This document shows positions 1 through 5,322 of a stretch of DNA of 5,322 nt, one piece after another. Under the pieces are notes generated by a model. It was not told the DNA's origin. It did not search any database and saw nothing but the letters and a program-made list of their open reading frames with translations. The stretch comes from an uncultured Lachnospiraceae bacterium (GTDB lineage Bacteria > Bacillota_A > Clostridia > Lachnospirales > Lachnospiraceae). How positions within the stretch are numbered: the first letter of the stretch is position 1; each line of letters starts with the position of its first letter. The stretch spans positions 1 through 5,322 of the forward strand of contig CADAHD010000277.1 in the NCBI GenBank assembly GCA_902787595.1. Reading direction: 5' to 3'. The translations under genes were made by a program, and so were the position numbers.

Positions 1-62
1 GTAGAATCTGAAGAATACGTTTTTAATTTTCTTTCAGACAGTAGCTCAAATTTTCCTTCTTT

Positions 63-92
63 TTTGCATAAGGTTTCTAATGAGCGTATAAT
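63..92 (+). promoter_or_regulatory. Candidate sigma-A-type promoter for the cluster
   Basis: A perfect -10 box TATAAT lies at 87-92. A -35-like TTTGCA at 63-68 (4 of 6 to TTGACA) lies upstream with an 18-base spacer. Transcription would start near 98-100, giving a leader of about 20 bases that just includes the AGGAG ribosome binding site at 103-107. The -10 box sits inside a short inverted repeat, GCGT at 84-87 and ACGC at 96-99. The -35 match is weak, so either an activator is needed or the call rests mainly on the -10 box. Confidence 0.5.
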
Positions 93-117
93 AAAACGCA
101 TGAGGAGAATTGATAAG

Positions 118-429
118 ATGAAGAAATTACAAAGCGCTTTATCAGCAATCTTAGTGACGGGGATGGTGATGAGTTCTACAGTCCATGCAGCGCCATATAA
201 TGGCTGGAAAGCACAAGGGAAAAGCAACTATTATTATGTTAATGGGATTAAAGTGAAAGGTCTCTATGCGGTGAAGAACCGTTATTATTATTTTGGGGCA
301 AATGGCTTATTGAAAAAGGGTACTCAAAAAGTAAAGGGTGTTACTTATTATCTCAATGATAAAGGGGTAATGCAGATGCGTAAGGCTGGCGGTGTTTATT
401 ATAATGCTCAGAATGATCGATACAGATAA
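118..429 (+). CDS. Small secreted protein with Tyr-rich cell-wall-binding-like repeats, probably truncated
   Basis: The product is 103 residues. The ATG at 118 is chosen because AGGAG at 103-107 is well spaced from it and a classical signal peptide follows at once: Lys-Lys at 2-3, a hydrophobic core over about residues 7-20, and a V-H-A site suggesting cleavage after residue 24. A TTG start at 64 would lie upstream of or within the promoter. The mature part has about three units of roughly 20 residues (30-48, 49-68, 69-88), each built as Tyr-Tyr-(Tyr), a short turn with Gly, then a basic end. A fourth unit (89-103) starts with GGVYYN and then stops. This resembles the choline/glucan/cell-wall-binding repeat class, but the aromatic pattern is Tyr rather than Trp, so the ligand is unknown. 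GC is about 39% by hand count; nearly all Tyr codons are TAT, and TTA is common for Leu, unlike the downstream genes. The stop overlaps the ribosome binding site region of the next gene. It could be an operon accessory or the 5' remnant of a longer gene. Confidence 0.75.
   Translation: MKKLQSALSAILVTGMVMSSTVHAAPYNGWKAQGKSNYYYVNGIKVKGLYAVKNRYYYFGANGLLKKGTQKVKGVTYYLNDKGVMQMRKAGGVYYNAQNDRYR
400..405 (+). promoter_or_regulatory. Possible second -10 box ahead of the permease gene
   Basis: A second perfect TATAAT lies at 400-405, inside the end of the secreted-protein gene, about 35 bases before the permease ATG. Transcription from it would start near 412 and include the AAAGGAG binding site at 428-434. 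No convincing -35 hexamer or extended -10 TG is visible, and TAT-TAT-AAT coding for Tyr-Tyr-Asn produces this hexamer easily. It is a weak candidate. Confidence 0.2.
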
Positions 430-439
430 AGGAGCGGCG

Positions 440-1600
440 ATGAAAGCAGAATTATCCGCATGGAAATTCATTAAGAATAACAAAAAGAGAGTAGGCGCGA
501 TGGTAGTGGCGCTGATGATGGTATTTACCGCAATGTATCTGATAGCGATGCTTTTAAACGCTTCGATCGAAAGCTTTGAACCGATAGTATTTACGCTTCC
601 GAAGAAGATCGCATATCTTTCCCTGTCACTTGAGAGCTATGGCATAGATCCTGATAACTATACCGATACCGAGTCGCTGCAGGCGGCCTACGATGAGAAG
701 CGGAACGAACTGATAGAAAAGCTGAAAGGCGTTGACGGCATTACGGACGTGTATTACACGCAGGTAATAATGTGTACCTATCAGGCTGTATTCGGGATGA
801 TAGGTTATGAGATACCGCTTTTGAAGCCGGAAGAAATACCGGGCTTTCTGGACCATCTAAATGCGCGCCTTACAGCGGGAAGGATGCCGTCGGGCGCCGG
901 AGAGGTACTTGTGGATGAAACAGTGATGAAGAATAACGGCAGAGAGATAGGTGATCATTTTAACCCCAATGCTTACGGTGAGACCTTTACGATAGTAGGG
1001 ATAATAAGCTCGCCCACAATGATGGGAGTCGGCACCCCTAACGGATATACTAACAGCGGCTGGGCGATCGCAGTAGAAAAAGATGAGAGTATATATGATA
1101 TGAGAGCTGTGCTTAAGCAGCTTGGAATAAATGCATCGGATACAGATAAAGTAACAGACGAAGTGGATTATAAAAAATTCTATGATGAAGAGGTAAAAGG
1201 CGTTTTAGACAAAGTTATTGATGTTATGTACCTGGCAGCAATGCTGTTTTTGGCCTTTACGGTTTTGATCGCTTATATAGCTTATATCAGAAACCGCATA
1301 AACGAATACTGTCTGTATATGTCGATCGGATACAGCCGCAGCGCGATCTACGGAATGATCATGAGGGAAATGCTGTTTATCTTTCTGAGCGGAAGTCTGA
1401 TAGGAATGGTACTTGGTCTGTGCGGAGGATGGATCATATTTAAATTGCTCATAGAGGCAAAGGGACTATACTGCCGCATATTTATGCCGGAAGTGATATT
1501 TAAGATAGCTGCAGCATACGTAATGATCATGGGGGCCTTGCAGATACCGGTGATACTGGGGATAAATAAAGTAAAAACTATAGATGCAATAGAAGACTAG
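440..1600 (+). CDS. MacB/FtsX-type ABC transporter permease, subunit 1
   Basis: The product is 386 residues. The ATG at 440 is used because AAAGGAG at 428-434 lies five bases upstream and the N-terminus then matches the paralogous permease downstream: a short amphipathic basic stretch, then a membrane helix. Topology is that of the MacB/LolC/E class: one helix (about 18-40), a large extracytoplasmic domain (about 41-258), and three C-terminal helices (about 259-283, 312-337, 351-374). Within the outer domain, residues 148-190 (GRMP, GEVLVDE, GREIGD, then a VGII strand) follow the usual MacB periplasmic-core pattern. Residues 284-310, between helices 2 and 3, contain the RxNEYxxYxSIGYSRxxI coupling segment expected to touch the ATPase. 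The C-terminus (KVKTIDAIED) resembles the family's usual 'I..IEAL' ending. It would pair with the second permease and the ATPase in a heteromeric transporter. The direction and substrate are not readable; export or removal of peptides or lipids from the membrane is typical of the family. Confidence 0.88.
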   Translation: MKAELSAWKFIKNNKKRVGAMVVALMMVFTAMYLIAMLLNASIESFEPIVFTLPKKIAYLSLSLESYGIDPDNYTDTESLQAAYDEKRNELIEKLKGVDGITDVYYTQVIMCTYQAVFGMIGYEIPLLKPEEIPGFLDHLNARLTAGRMPSGAGEVLVDETVMKNNGREIGDHFNPNAYGETFTIVGIISSPTMMGVGTPNGYTNSGWAIAVEKDESIYDMRAVLKQLGINASDTDKVTDEVDYKKFYDEEVKGVLDKVIDVMYLAAMLFLAFTVLIAYIAYIRNRINEYCLYMSIGYSRSAIYGMIMREMLFIFLSGSLIGMVLGLCGGWIIFKLLIEAKGLYCRIFMPEVIFKIAAAYVMIMGALQIPVILGINKVKTIDAIED

Positions 1601-1605
1601 GGAGG
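1600..1605 (+). promoter_or_regulatory. Strong ribosome binding site fixing the original ATPase start
   Basis: GGGAGG lies six bases before ATG 1612 and immediately follows the permease 1 stop codon. It marks 1612 as the real start of the ATPase gene, even though that frame is now closed at 1732-1734. Nothing comparable precedes the internal ATG codons at 1704 or 1722. Confidence 0.8.
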
Positions 1606-1611
1606 AAATCT

Positions 1612-1734
1612 ATGTTCGATATAAAAAAGATCTGTATGATCTACGACATGGAAAAAGAAGAAAAGATGTATGCCTTAAAGGGCTTTGACCTTAAATCTAC
1701 GACATGGAAAAAGAAGAAAAGATGTATGCCTTAA
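1612..1734 (+). CDS. Truncated 40-residue N-terminal fragment of the ABC ATPase
   Basis: This reading frame has the gene's good ribosome binding site and the authentic N-terminal strand. It leaves the true frame at about 1696, where the second copy of the duplication begins, then runs through a Lys-rich stretch to TAA at 1732-1734. It cannot bind ATP alone. Its end overlaps the downstream frame by about 31 bases, placing its stop only 8-10 bases after the in-frame ATG at 1722. That arrangement could allow terminating ribosomes to restart on the ATPase body. Confidence 0.45.
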   Translation: MFDIKKICMIYDMEKEEKMYALKGFDLKSTTWKKKKRCMP

Positions 1735-1751
1735 AGGGCTTTGACCTTAAA
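1639..1751 (+). repeat. Perfect 56-bp tandem direct repeat
   Basis: Copy 1 spans 1639-1694 and copy 2 spans 1695-1750. Identity continues through 1751, so 57 bases match at an offset of 56 (1639-1695 against 1695-1751). Each copy begins ATCTACGACATGG and ends GACCTTAA(A). No mismatch is visible. The unit is coding, encoding the stretch from Tyr-11 to about Lys-28 of the intact ATPase, and its length (18 codons plus 2 bases) shifts the frame. Flanking bases (G before copy 1, C after copy 2) break the match. No insertion-sequence ends are seen around it. Confidence 0.97.
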
Positions 1752-2339
1752 CTTCCCGATAAAGGACTTATAGGTATCATAGGACCTTCGGGCAGCGGAA
1801 AGAGTACGCTTATGTATTGTATTTCGACTCTTAAGAAACCCACAGAAGGCAGCATAGTCTATAATGGCCGGGAGCTGTGTGAATGCAGCAATGCGCAAAG
1901 AGAACAGCTGCGGCGCAGTGAGTTTGGTTTTGTCTTTCAGAAACACTATCTGGTACCGTATATGGGAGCTGTAGATAATGTTATGGTTGCTGCTAACGGG
2001 AAAGATAAAGCGCTGCGTAAAAAGGCTGAAGATATACTTAAAGAGCTGGGCATAGGCGAAAGAGAGTTTAACAAAAAGCCGGCAAAGCTTTCAGGCGGGC
2101 AATGCCAGAGGGTTGCCATAGCCAGGGCGGTCATTAACGATCCGAAGGTCATATTTGCAGATGAACCTACAGCATCCTTAGATCATGAGAATGCGTACAA
2201 TGTGATGAAGATCTTAAAGGAGTCTTCAAAAGACAGGCTGGTGCTGGTAGTAACACACGATAAGAGCATATTAAAGGACGCAGATTCGGTTATAGAGATG
2301 TGGGACGGAGAGATCAGTGTGAACGGAGAAGCAGAATGA
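1704..2339 (+). CDS. ABC transporter ATP-binding protein (MacB/LolD family), body of the disrupted gene
   Basis: The open frame from ATG 1704 gives 211 residues with a complete nucleotide-binding core: Walker A GPSGSGKST at 27-35, Q-loop Gln at about 79 (VFQK), signature LSGGQCQR at 129-136, Walker B VIFADEP at 149-155 with the catalytic Glu, D-loop ASLD, and the switch His at about 185 (VTHD). The signature has Cys where many relatives have a second Gln, a minor change. This frame lacks the first 12 native residues with the A-loop Tyr and has no good ribosome binding site at 1704 or at the next in-frame ATG (1722). Expression would need reinitiation, frameshifting or loss of one repeat copy. 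It ends in an ATGA overlap with permease 2, indicating translational coupling. Its role would be to bind and hydrolyse ATP on the cytoplasmic face and drive the paired permeases. Confidence 0.85.
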   Translation: MEKEEKMYALKGFDLKLPDKGLIGIIGPSGSGKSTLMYCISTLKKPTEGSIVYNGRELCECSNAQREQLRRSEFGFVFQKHYLVPYMGAVDNVMVAANGKDKALRKKAEDILKELGIGEREFNKKPAKLSGGQCQRVAIARAVINDPKVIFADEPTASLDHENAYNVMKILKESSKDRLVLVVTHDKSILKDADSVIEMWDGEISVNGEAE

Positions 2340-3430
2340 ATCCATTATCATCTTTTTATTACATCAAAGAGAATAAATTAAGATCGGGCATACTGATCAT
2401 TCTGTTTATGTGTACCGTGCTGCTGTTTGTTGCGGGAAACTATATCAGCAGCATGCAGTATTACTGGGATAAGATCGAAGAGTATGACTCAAAGATATGC
2501 CTGATAAATGCAATGACAAAAGATGAAGATTTCAAAGACTTCGGATCATTTATCGCAGAGCTTAAGAATGACAATAAGCTGACTGTGCTGATGCGTACTT
2601 CGAGAGGATATTCGGGACTTGACTGGATGACGACAATGGGCATTGAAATGGGCAGCAGCTCAATGGTGTTTAACAGTGTCGGGGATCTTAAGACAGCATT
2701 TGATCATCTGGGGATAGACTGTGATCTTTCAAATGCGGGTAACCGGAGTGTGGTAATGTCGAAAGCATTGGCAGCGCAATACGGTCTAAAAGAAGGCGAT
2801 GTGATCGATGAAAAAACGTGTGAGAATATCAAGGGATCATATAAAGTTGCTGCCCTTACGGATGATAACAGTTACATGCTTTTTTATGTGATAAATGATA
2901 ACGATACGCTGCTTCGGGCTTATGTGATGAGCGATGAGATGTCCGGAAATGATCTTCGTGAGTATCTTAAAGAAAAAGCCGGCAGCCGCATGGTTTGGGT
3001 AGAACAGATGATGTCGGAAACGATAGATGAACAGCTGAAGCCTTTTGATTATATTTTCCTGGCGATAATAGTATTGCTTTCGGTGATACATGCCATAACA
3101 GTCGGTACGGTGCTGACCGGGCACTTTATAAAAAGGACATATGAGTTTGGCATATACAGGGCGCTGGGCATGAGTAAAGGCAGGATATTCAGAAAGTGTG
3201 CTTCAGAAATGCTGGCAATGGATCTGTGCGGGATAGCTGCGGGCATATTGATAAGTCTGGTCTTCACGTTTATGATGAATGAATTGTATTATATACCCAA
3301 AGGACAGTACCTTCCGTACTTTTCAAAGCTGGGACTATCAGCATTTGCGATATCGGATCTGTGTGTGCTGATACCTAATGTGATCAGCAGATCAAAAGCG
3401 ATGTCAAAGGCGGATGTTACAGAGTTTTAA
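2336..3430 (+). CDS. MacB/FtsX-type ABC transporter permease, subunit 2
   Basis: The product is 364 residues. The ATG at 2336 overlaps the ATPase stop in ATGA, and GGAG at 2325-2328 lies seven bases upstream; a longer frame open from 2300 would overlap the ATPase and is not favoured. The layout matches permease 1: a basic N-terminal segment, helix 1 (about 17-38), an extracytoplasmic domain (about 39-237), then helices at about 238-262, 293-314 and 330-350. The coupling segment after helix 2 (TYEFGIYRALGMSKGRIFRK, 268-287) is closer to the FtsX consensus than that of subunit 1. In the outer domain, residues 138-160 (SVVMSKALAAQYGLKEGD) match the usual MacB-core pattern. Sequence similarity to subunit 1 is low outside these features, so the two are best seen as distinct halves of a heterodimer rather than a recent duplication. 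No defect is visible in the coding sequence. Confidence 0.87.
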   Translation: MNPLSSFYYIKENKLRSGILIILFMCTVLLFVAGNYISSMQYYWDKIEEYDSKICLINAMTKDEDFKDFGSFIAELKNDNKLTVLMRTSRGYSGLDWMTTMGIEMGSSSMVFNSVGDLKTAFDHLGIDCDLSNAGNRSVVMSKALAAQYGLKEGDVIDEKTCENIKGSYKVAALTDDNSYMLFYVINDNDTLLRAYVMSDEMSGNDLREYLKEKAGSRMVWVEQMMSETIDEQLKPFDYIFLAIIVLLSVIHAITVGTVLTGHFIKRTYEFGIYRALGMSKGRIFRKCASEMLAMDLCGIAAGILISLVFTFMMNELYYIPKGQYLPYFSKLGLSAFAISDLCVLIPNVISRSKAMSKADVTEF

Positions 3431-3443
3431 AGGAAGCTTTTTA

Positions 3444-4616
3444 ATGATAGGTATCATTATTAAAGACATAAGCATTATGATATTGACTATCATCTCGGCA
3501 GTGGTATCGGAACATACATATCCGGTACTGCTGCTTGGCAGCGTTATTATGATCATTGCCACGATGTCATATATGAAGGATGATGAGGATAAGAGTGTCA
3601 TTATCCTGCAGATGGTATTGTCTTTTGCTTTTGCGCTTGGACAGTGGTATAGCTGCCTTATATTTATGCTGCTGCCTCTAAAACGCAGATGGATCGATCT
3701 GGTGCTTGCCGAAGCGGCCTTTATATGTTCTGCTGTAGTAAGACTGATGATGCGTATGAGCATTGATATTGACATTGCAAACTTTCTGGCACATAAACTG
3801 GCAGAGATCATGATGCTGACAGCAGCTGCTGTCATTATCCTGCTCATTCAAACAGCATGGCAGAAGGAAGAAAAGAAAAGAAGAACCGACAGGGAACGAC
3901 TTCAGCGTGCCAGCTTATCGGAAATGCATGAAATAAAAAGAAATAATGAAATGATCAGGCAGAGCTTTTATGAGAACAAAAACGCGCGGCTGATGGAACG
4001 TGAGAATATAAGCCGTAATATCCATAACAGCGTGGGGCATTCGATCACGGCCGCTATCATGACACTGGATGCCGCGGACATGCTCTTTGAGAAGGATCCG
4101 CAGGAGGCGCATAAGCGCATGAATGATGCCGCAGGACGAATACGGGGCAGCCTGGAAGCGATACGCAGCGCTGTCAGGGCATTGGATACGGAGGATGAGG
4201 ATGTTTCCATCAAAGACCTCTTATGCTATACTGACAATATCATAAATGAATTTACCATGGATACGCAGATAAGCTGCGACCTGATAAAGGATCTGTATTC
4301 GGAGAGCCTGATGCTCCCGAAGGAACATGCGGAATTCTTAAGCGGGGCACTCAGTGAAATGCTTACCAACGGGGTAAAACATGGCAAAGCAACGCAGTTT
4401 ATCGTAAAGATAACGGCGGATTCCGCACATATCCGGCTGGAAGTTAAGGATAACGGGCACAGTGCTTATAACAAAGAGAATGCTGATGAACTGATCAGAA
4501 ACGGATTCGGACTTAAGAAGCTTGCGTCCTACGCACAGCGCTGCGGTGGAAATACAGAGTTTAAGAATGAAAACGGATTCTGTTCAATGATAGAACTGCC
4601 TATGCAGATAAAATGA
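3444..4616 (+). CDS. Membrane sensor histidine kinase, HisKA_3 (NarL-partner) type
   Basis: The product is 390 residues from ATG 3444, chosen for AAAGGA at 3429-3434 and a hydrophobic N-terminus starting directly. An upstream in-frame ATG at 3414 would overlap permease 2. About five or six membrane helices fill residues 1-138 with only short loops, so there is no sizeable extracellular sensor domain. A charged, probably coiled-coil linker (139-185) leads to the dimerisation/phosphoacceptor helix with ERENISRNIHNSVGHS: His-194 is the likely phosphorylated residue. The next residue is Asn-195, where most relatives have Asp or Glu, and His-199 is at the position of the Gln/His linked to phosphatase activity. 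The ATP-binding domain follows: N-box EMLTNGVKHG with Asn-309, G1 box DNGHS at 336-340, and G2 box NGFGL at 353-357. It would phosphorylate the adjacent regulator. The lack of a sensor domain fits sensing within the membrane or through the transporter. Confidence 0.88.
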   Translation: MIGIIIKDISIMILTIISAVVSEHTYPVLLLGSVIMIIATMSYMKDDEDKSVIILQMVLSFAFALGQWYSCLIFMLLPLKRRWIDLVLAEAAFICSAVVRLMMRMSIDIDIANFLAHKLAEIMMLTAAAVIILLIQTAWQKEEKKRRTDRERLQRASLSEMHEIKRNNEMIRQSFYENKNARLMERENISRNIHNSVGHSITAAIMTLDAADMLFEKDPQEAHKRMNDAAGRIRGSLEAIRSAVRALDTEDEDVSIKDLLCYTDNIINEFTMDTQISCDLIKDLYSESLMLPKEHAEFLSGALSEMLTNGVKHGKATQFIVKITADSAHIRLEVKDNGHSAYNKENADELIRNGFGLKKLASYAQRCGGNTEFKNENGFCSMIELPMQIK

Positions 4617-4634
4617 AAGAAAAAGGAAAAGACT

Positions 4635-5246
4635 ATGTACAGGGTTTTACTGGTAGATGATGAGGAAATGCTCCTTGACAGTCTGGAGATAATACTGTCT
4701 TTAAATGACATGGAGATAGTGGGGAAAGCGCACGACGGTAACGAATGCCTTAAGCTGCTTAAAGATGTATCCTGTGATATCGCCCTGGTTGATCTGAATA
4801 TGAAGGGCATGGGAGGGATAGAACTGATAGGGCATCTTAAGAAGAAATATCCAGGTATTCGCATACTGGTGCTTACCACATTTTATGATGACGGTAATAT
4901 CACAGAGGCTATCAGCAACGGCGCTGACGGATATCTTTTAAAGGACTCGGGGAAAGATGCCATACTTGGCGCCATATCCCAGCTTATGAATGGTGTAAGC
5001 GTGCTGGATCCCAAGGTCATGCAGCGGCTTACAGCGATGATGAGTAAGAATAATAATAAGTCCCTGTACGAGGAATTAACGGACAGGGAGCGGGAGATAG
5101 CTTCTTTGCTCGTGGAAGGCCTGAACAATAAGCAGATAGCCGATAAACTTTTTATTTCAGAGGGGACGGTCAAGAATTATATTTCTTCTATCTATGACAA
5201 GACGGGTATACATGATCGGGTGAAGCTGGTAGTGGCGTTGTCGTAA
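4635..5246 (+). CDS. NarL/LuxR-family response regulator
   Basis: The product is 203 residues, typical for the family, starting at ATG 4635 with AGGA at 4624-4627 and 18 bases after the kinase stop. The receiver domain (about 1-120) has the acidic pair Asp-8/Asp-9, the phosphoacceptor Asp-53 (ALVDLNM), the switch Thr-81 (LVLTTF) and the conserved Lys-103 (LLKD). A linker (about 125-145) includes a small Asn-rich stretch. The C-terminal LuxR/GerE helix-turn-helix (about 147-203) has the hallmark LTDREREIASLLVEG, then NKQIADKLFISEGTVKNYISSIYDK. All key residues are present, so it should be a functional DNA-binding regulator. Its partner is almost certainly the kinase directly upstream. Its target is probably this operon, but no repeated operator-like sequence is clear enough in the leader to name as its site. 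Confidence 0.93.
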   Translation: MYRVLLVDDEEMLLDSLEIILSLNDMEIVGKAHDGNECLKLLKDVSCDIALVDLNMKGMGGIELIGHLKKKYPGIRILVLTTFYDDGNITEAISNGADGYLLKDSGKDAILGAISQLMNGVSVLDPKVMQRLTAMMSKNNNKSLYEELTDREREIASLLVEGLNNKQIADKLFISEGTVKNYISSIYDKTGIHDRVKLVVALS

Positions 5247-5290
5247 TAATAAACAGGCATGTACTTCTGTGGAAGGCTATACCTCTTTCA

Positions 5291-5322
5291 GGATTCTTCG
5301 GGCTGAAGCCCTCAGAATGACA
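5291..5322. repeat. Hairpin-forming intergenic repeat-like element at the window end
   Basis: The stretch 5293-5318 is an imperfect palindrome. ATTCT (5293-5297) pairs with AGAAT (5314-5318), and GGGC (5300-5303) pairs with GCCC (5308-5311) around a TGAA loop, with two mismatched positions between the stems. On the minus strand it reads TGTCATTCTGAG...GAAGAATCC. This resembles, from memory, a dispersed intergenic repeat (TCATTCTGAG...GAAGAATC with a variable middle) found in many bacterial genomes. It lies 46 bases after the regulator stop. It could act as a terminator, but no T-tract is visible and the window ends here, so the element may be incomplete. Confidence 0.5.

Larger units (their letters stand above)
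1612..2339 (+). pseudogene. ABC transporter ATP-binding gene frameshifted by a 56-bp tandem duplication
   Basis: As it stands the gene is read in two pieces. The first frame (1612-1734) encodes 40 residues: 28 native ones, then 12 out-of-frame residues and TAA. The second frame is open from 1704 to 2339 and holds all the remaining ATPase. Deleting one 56-bp copy joins them into an uninterrupted 223-residue protein, the normal size for LolD/MacB-family ATPases. The separated N-terminus (MFDIKKICMIYD) is the usual first strand of this family; its Tyr at position 11 is at the expected place of the A-loop aromatic that stacks on the adenine of ATP. The rest of the coding sequence shows no sign of decay, so the lesion is recent, reversible, or a sequence error. 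The gene sits between the two permeases it should energise. Confidence 0.8.

Noticed and set aside
7..38. Inverted repeat TCTGAA (7-12) / TTCAGA (33-38), as a possible terminator of an upstream gene.
   Set aside because: The arms are short with a bulge and a long AT-rich loop, and no T-tract follows directly; the upstream gene is not in the window.
64..117. Longer version of the secreted protein starting at TTG 64 (or ATG 100).
   Set aside because: TTG 64 overlaps the -35 region and lies upstream of the likely transcript start; ATG 100 would have the AGGAG site inside its coding sequence. Only ATG 118 gives proper spacing and a normal signal peptide.
419..1151. 13-base direct repeat GATACAGATAAAG at 419-431 and 1139-1151.
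   Set aside because: A single match of this length is not very unlikely in a 5-kb window, and no other sequence around the copies matches; there is no sign of an attachment site or insertion.
3404..3847. Minus-strand open frame of 147 codons opposite the kinase membrane region, and other antisense frames.
   Set aside because: They lie opposite well-supported genes, have no visible ribosome binding sites or recognisable domains, and arise from the codon bias of the plus-strand genes.
5262..5275. Small hairpin CTTC/GAAG after the regulator gene as a terminator.
   Set aside because: Only four base pairs and no T-run; not a credible intrinsic terminator.
1..5322. CRISPR arrays, tRNA or rRNA genes, transposase genes.
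   Set aside because: No spaced repeat array, no cloverleaf or rRNA-like sequence and no transposase motifs were seen on either strand.

Overview
The window reads as a single plus-strand gene cluster from a low-to-mid GC Gram-positive bacterium, most likely a gut or rumen clostridium of the Lachnospiraceae type. This is inferred from heavy use of the ATA isoleucine codon, strong AGGAGG-like ribosome binding sites, tight gene spacing, an intramembrane-type HisKA_3 kinase and a Tyr-rich cell-wall-binding-like repeat protein. No species can be named from sequence alone.

Layout. Positions 1-117 are an AT-rich leader (about 31% GC by hand count) with a perfect TATAAT box. Positions 118-429 encode a 103-residue secreted protein with Tyr-rich, roughly 20-residue repeats; it looks cut short and differs in composition from what follows. 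Then come five closely packed genes: MacB/FtsX-type permease 1 (440-1600), ABC ATPase (1612-2339), permease 2 (2336-3430), a membrane histidine kinase (3444-4616) and a NarL/LuxR-type response regulator (4635-5246). The last 76 bases hold no gene; they end in a hairpin-forming sequence resembling a dispersed intergenic repeat.

The most striking feature is a perfect 56-bp tandem duplication (1639-1694 and 1695-1750, identity running one base further to 1751) near the 5' end of the ATPase gene. Since 56 is not a multiple of 3, it frameshifts the gene. The well-placed ATG at 1612 now leads to a stop after 40 codons, while the rest of the ATPase stays open from an internal ATG at 1704 that lacks a clear ribosome binding site. 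Removing one copy restores a 223-residue protein of normal family length with all motifs. The duplication is either a recent, possibly reversible mutation or an assembly artefact.

How the genes would work together (inference): the two four-helix permeases and the ATPase would form a heteromeric MacB/LolCDE-like transporter that exports or displaces an amphipathic substrate such as an antimicrobial peptide or lipid. The kinase has no large extracellular sensor domain, so it may read the membrane or the transporter itself and pass phosphate to the regulator, which probably controls this operon or a related one. The small secreted protein may be an accessory of the system or an unrelated fragment joined to it.
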